Below, one piece after another: positions 6,491-9,849 of a stretch of 9,849 nucleotides of DNA. The stretch covers positions 2,256 to 12,104 of the forward strand of contig JAHDXX010000032.1 in the NCBI GenBank assembly GCA_023384025.1. The letters are read 5' to 3'. Both the position numbers and the translations under genes were made by a program. Source of the stretch: Sphingomonadaceae bacterium. Its GTDB lineage: Bacteria > Pseudomonadota > Alphaproteobacteria > Sphingomonadales > Sphingomonadaceae. Each line of letters starts with the position of its first letter. The stretch's first letter is position 1. The notes beneath the pieces are model-generated. The model saw only the letters and a list, made by a program, of their open reading frames with translations. It had not been told where the DNA came from and searched no databases.

Positions 6491-7516
6491 ATGAGCGGGG
6501 GAGCAACGAGGCGGCCGACATCGTTCGATGTTGCGGAACGGGCAGGCGTAAGCCAGTCGACCGTCAGCCGCGCGCTCGCCGGATCGCCGGTGATCGCCGA
6601 GCCGACCCGTAACAAGGTGCTGAAAGCTGCCGAGGAACTCGGCTATTTCGTCGATGAACGCGCTGCGCGACTGCGGCGCGGCTCGACCGGAACCATCGCG
6701 GTGGTGGTCATCTGCCGCCCCGGCGAGAGCGCTTCGACCATCAATCCGTTCGCCTATGCCCTGCTCGGCAGCGTCTGTGTCGCGGCGTCTGAACGCGGGT
6801 TCGAGACGCTGGTCTCGTTCCAGGCGAACGAGGAGCGGCTGTTCGGACACTATCAGGAACGTGGTTGGGCTGACGGGCTGGTGGTGATCGGCACCACCAC
6901 CAATGAGCCCGCGTGGGATTATTTCCGCAAGCTCGAAGCGGGCGGGCGCAAGGTGGTCTACTGGGGTTCACCGTTCGACGAGCTGGAATGGGTCCGCTCG
7001 GACAACCATGCTGCCGGACGGCTCGCGGTCGAGCACCTGCTGGCAAGCGGATACCGCAACCCCTGCTTCCTTGGCGCGCTCGATACTCCGCAAGTGCAGT
7101 TTACCGAACGATGGGAAGGTTACGCTGCGGCCATGCGCGATGCCGGGCTGGAACCGCGCCTGGTCGCCACGGTCAACGCCGCCACCCGCGAGGAAGAAGG
7201 CCGTCGCGCTGCGCAGCGTCTGGTCGAGCGCAGCGATGGGGTGGATGCGGTGTTTGCTGCCTGTGACGCGATGGCATTGGGCGCGATGGACGCCTTCGCT
7301 GCGGCTGACCTCGCGGTGCCGCAGGACATCGGGGTGATCGGGTTCGATGATCTGCTCGCCGGCCGGTTCAGCCGCCCCCCGCTCACCACCATCGGACCCG
7401 ACCCCGCCCAGGCGGGTGCGGCGCTGGTCGAGGCGGTGCTTGGCACCGAGGAAGGCGAGGCCCGCCGCCGGGTGCCAGTCCACCTCATAACACGGGGCAG
7501 CACGGCGCGAACCTGA
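6491..7516 (+). CDS. LacI-family transcriptional regulator (complete)
   Basis: This 341-residue regulator has the normal family length. Residues 9-65 form the headpiece: PTSFDVAERAGVSQSTVSRA as helix-turn-helix, with specificity positions Q-S-R, and a hinge helix DERAARLRRGS whose Leu61 is the expected minor-groove residue. The periplasmic-binding-protein-like sensor fills about 67-341, with VRSDNHAAGRLAVEHL at 168-183, FAACDAMALGAMDA at 255-268 and GVIGFDDLLAGRFSRPPLTT at 281-300, all at the usual effector and dimer positions. It follows the halogenase stop by 45 bp on the same strand, so the two are probably co-transcribed. Its ribosome site is poor (GTTGGG at best), which suggests low expression. 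It shares little beyond the family pattern with the LacI fragment at the left edge, so the two are not a recent duplication. The effector is unknown; a sugar from the neighbouring glucan system is the natural guess. Confidence 0.94.
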   Translation: MSGGATRRPTSFDVAERAGVSQSTVSRALAGSPVIAEPTRNKVLKAAEELGYFVDERAARLRRGSTGTIAVVVICRPGESASTINPFAYALLGSVCVAASERGFETLVSFQANEERLFGHYQERGWADGLVVIGTTTNEPAWDYFRKLEAGGRKVVYWGSPFDELEWVRSDNHAAGRLAVEHLLASGYRNPCFLGALDTPQVQFTERWEGYAAAMRDAGLEPRLVATVNAATREEEGRRAAQRLVERSDGVDAVFAACDAMALGAMDAFAAADLAVPQDIGVIGFDDLLAGRFSRPPLTTIGPDPAQAGAALVEAVLGTEEGEARRRVPVHLITRGSTART

Positions 7517-7517
7517 T

Positions 7518-9849
7518 CTAGCCGTGCGCGCCGAATTCGTTGGCAATGGCGGTCGAGATGCGCAGCGCCAGGGCATTGGCCTGCTCGATCGGAGCGATGT
7601 AGTCGCGCTCGATCGCGGCGTAGCCTTCCTCGCCCCCGTCGGGATAGTCGGACGCCTCGTCGAGCGTGAAATCGCCCGGCCCGGGGATCCGCACCGGGAA
7701 GGCGCGGCGCAGCTGGTCGAGGGCATCGTCGATCCGCAGCGTCATCACCATCTCGATCACGTCGCGGCGACTGATGTCGTTGGCGCGACTGAACGAAGGG
7801 ACGGACACCGCGCGCAGGAACATGTGCTGGAGCAGCGCCAGCCGCAGCGCCTGGAGCACGCCGATCCGCCGCCGCACCGCTTCGCGTTCAGGCAGGGGAG
7901 CTTCTTCGGGCAACAGGTCAAGCAAGCGGTGGAGCTTGAGCGCATCGATCCGCAACCGGCTCGCAAGACGGCGGAATACCCCGGTGCGGTCGTCGCCGAC
8001 GAGATACTCGGCGAGTGCGGCGCAGGCCCCGGCGATGTGGTCTTCGGTGCCGCGATAGGTGCGGCTGGCCCAATAGGCGGAATTGAACAGCTCGCCGAAG
8101 GCAGCCACGGTCTTGATGCTCGCGAGCGCATTGGCTGCGCGCACCAGCCGCACAATCTGCCGCCCGCGCGGGCTTTCTGCAAGCAGGGCGGCCAGTTCCT
8201 CACGGTTGCTCTCCGCCGCGCTGCCAACCCCGGCAATCACGTTTACCGGATAACCGAGCTGTTGCAGGATCGCGTTGTGCGGGATCGCCCGGATCTGGCG
8301 CAGGCTCATTTCGCGGTCGGCGTTGATGTCGCTCTGGCGGCGCGACACGCGGCTGCCGGTCTGGTTGAGCAGCCCCAGCCCGAACGCGGTGATCGCGCGT
8401 GAATAGGTGCGGCTTTCGAGATGGTCGCGCTGATGCTCCTTGATTGCGCGGTAGAAATCGAGGCTGAGGTCGGTTCGGCGGTAGAATGCGTCCGCCGCTG
8501 CCGCAGGGTCCGTGTCTGCCGGGCGCAGCTCCGCAATCCGCTCCAGCGTTGCCAGCGCCAGCTCGGGCGTGGAGAAGAACATGTAGCCGTCGCCACCCTG
8601 GAAACTTGCTTCGGGTTCGATCCGGATGCCCGCCCGGGCGAAACGGCGCCGTGCCCACGGTGACAGCGGCCATTCGAGCCGGTCCCTGAGTGATACCGGA
8701 TGAGCCCCGCGCCCCATGCTCTCGCCATGGGTGTTGAACACCAGCGCGGCGACATCGGTCAGGCCGTTGGCGGCCATTGCTTCGGCCAATCGCCCCTGCA
8801 ATCGCTCGATCGCGAGGCTGGCCGGGATTTGCCCGACAAACCGCCCCGCGTCGGAAAAGCCGGTCTGGATCGACACCCGGCCCCGGCCGCGGGCGTAGTC
8901 GCGATAGGCAGGCTCAGCGAGCAGGGCGTCGAGGAAGCGTCCGCCATGTTCCAGCGCGGTTTCGGTCTCGAATAGCGGCGAGACATCGACTTTCCCATCG
9001 ACCCCGAACAGCTTCGCAAAATATAGCGCGGCGAGCACGGTCGCAGGCTGCTCGCACTCGGCCACCAGCATCCGGATCGGGGCGTCGGCATCGATATGGT
9101 GCAGGATCTGCGCCATGGCGATGAACTGGCGGATGGCCGTGCTGCTTTCCGTCGCCAGCGCGGCGAAGTTGGTTCTGAGCGGGCGAGCTTCCTCGACCAT
9201 CCGGCGCAGGGTCGCCAGCGCGCTCCTGCTGGCAAGATCGATCGCCTCGCCTTCGGGCAGGCGGCGACGGATTGCGTTGTGGAGCTGCTTGGCGTTGACC
9301 CGGAAATGGATCCAGCCCATCCCCAGCCCGTCGGCCCGCATGGCTGCAGCGAGGGTGCGCAGGGCCACCGCGCAGTCAGTCACCGCGCCCCCGGCTTCCG
9401 CCTCGAGCCGGGCGATCAGCGGAGCGAGCGACAGCAGGTTATCGGAACTCCCTGCAGTCAGCCGGTTGGCGGCAGCAGCAAAGGCTTCCCCGCTGGAAAG
9501 ATCGCCCGAAAACTCTGCCGCGCTGTCGCGCGCGAACGCGGTCGCGGGCCGCAGTGTGTCGAGCAAGGCATGCGCCGGGTCGATCGCTTCCAGGCTGGCC
9601 GTATACCGGGCGAGACGCTCGGCCTTTTCCTGCAGGCGGAAGGCAATCGAGGTATGCCAGCCGATATCGGTCCGCCCGTCCATGTCGTAGCCGACCCAGG
9701 TCGCGAAACGGAACGGTACCGGCCGCAGTGCATGCCATTGGTCCGGCCAGCGTTCGCGTGCTGTGGTGAGTAGCCCGGTGACGATCGTGTCGCGCGCATC
9801 CTGCGCCCGGGCCATCGCCGCCATCGCCTCGCGGTGCTCATGTTCCAGC
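7518..9849 (-). CDS. Divergent phosphoenolpyruvate carboxylase family protein (N-terminus cut by right edge)
   Basis: The reading frame is open to the edge, giving 776 residues; positions here count from the Met at 9824. PEPC converts PEP and bicarbonate to oxaloacetate. Recognisable family blocks in order are GYDMDGR (45-51, for GGDRDGN), HFRVNAKQ (173-180, Arg175 in place of catalytic Arg396 of E. coli), VSPLFET (281-287), GFSDAGRFVG (322-331), HGESMGRGAHP (366-376), GSRVSRR (490-496) and LRQIRAIPHNAILQQLGYP (508-526). Departures are clear: the HGRGGSIGRGG loop is shortened and lacks its first Arg, the Lys of YSDSAKDAG is Arg, and the C-terminal RNTG tetrad is missing (ends NEFGAHG). The HPT catalytic-histidine motif should lie beyond the edge. 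Internal Met9824 is unlikely to be the true start. The gene ends 1 bp from the LacI stop. It may be a divergent PEPC or a paralogue with changed activity. Confidence 0.85.
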   Translation of the reverse strand, partial: LEHEHREAMAAMARAQDARDTIVTGLLTTARERWPDQWHALRPVPFRFATWVGYDMDGRTDIGWHTSIAFRLQEKAERLARYTASLEAIDPAHALLDTLRPATAFARDSAAEFSGDLSSGEAFAAAANRLTAGSSDNLLSLAPLIARLEAEAGGAVTDCAVALRTLAAAMRADGLGMGWIHFRVNAKQLHNAIRRRLPEGEAIDLASRSALATLRRMVEEARPLRTNFAALATESSTAIRQFIAMAQILHHIDADAPIRMLVAECEQPATVLAALYFAKLFGVDGKVDVSPLFETETALEHGGRFLDALLAEPAYRDYARGRGRVSIQTGFSDAGRFVGQIPASLAIERLQGRLAEAMAANGLTDVAALVFNTHGESMGRGAHPVSLRDRLEWPLSPWARRRFARAGIRIEPEASFQGGDGYMFFSTPELALATLERIAELRPADTDPAAAADAFYRRTDLSLDFYRAIKEHQRDHLESRTYSRAITAFGLGLLNQTGSRVSRRQSDINADREMSLRQIRAIPHNAILQQLGYPVNVIAGVGSAAESNREELAALLAESPRGRQIVRLVRAANALASIKTVAAFGELFNSAYWASRTYRGTEDHIAGACAALAEYLVGDDRTGVFRRLASRLRIDALKLHRLLDLLPEEAPLPEREAVRRRIGVLQALRLALLQHMFLRAVSVPSFSRANDISRRDVIEMVMTLRIDDALDQLRRAFPVRIPGPGDFTLDEASDYPDGGEEGYAAIERDYIAPIEQANALALRISTAIANEFGAHG

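Noticed and set aside
9822..9824. ATG at 9824 as the start of the PEPC-like gene
   Set aside because: The frame stays open to the window edge, and the N-terminal region of the PEPC family, including the catalytic HPT motif, is missing, so the true start must lie outside.

Overview
The window looks like a carbohydrate-utilisation locus from a GC-rich alphaproteobacterium, most likely Sphingomonadales (Sphingomonadaceae or Erythrobacteraceae). The assignment is an inference. It rests on the GC-rich third codon positions, the long TonB-dependent receptor of the Xanthomonas/Caulobacter type, the receptor-halogenase-LacI neighbourhood common in sphingomonads, and a divergent PEP-carboxylase-like protein.

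Layout. The left half is a minus-strand transcription unit, read right to left. It holds a 1091-residue TonB-dependent outer-membrane receptor (4775 to 1500), an intrinsic terminator or attenuator hairpin (about 1435-1469), a GH16 lipoprotein that is probably a laminarinase or endo-1,3-beta-glucanase (1414 to 407), and the N-terminal part of a LacI-family regulator (403 to beyond the left edge). Facing away from it on the plus strand are a flavin-dependent (tryptophan-type) halogenase (4940-6445) and a second, different LacI-family regulator (6491-7516). The 164-bp divergent region (4776-4939) carries two LacI-type palindromes with centres 22 bp apart. On the right, a divergent phosphoenolpyruvate-carboxylase family gene (7518 to beyond the right edge, minus strand) converges on the second LacI gene with one base between the two stop codons.

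How the genes may work together (inference). GH16 on the outer membrane would cut a beta-1,3-linked glucan, the receptor would import the oligosaccharides with TonB energy, and one or both LacI regulators would release the shared operators when a sugar is bound. The halogenase keeps its flavin and catalytic motifs but has no obvious place in glucan breakdown, so it is the main puzzle. No inner-membrane sugar transporter or exo-glucosidase is visible here. The PEPC-like gene is probably a separate unit.

No tRNA, rRNA, CRISPR array, insertion sequence or phage gene was seen. No gene-free stretch exceeds 300 bp; the longest is the 164-bp divergent promoter region.
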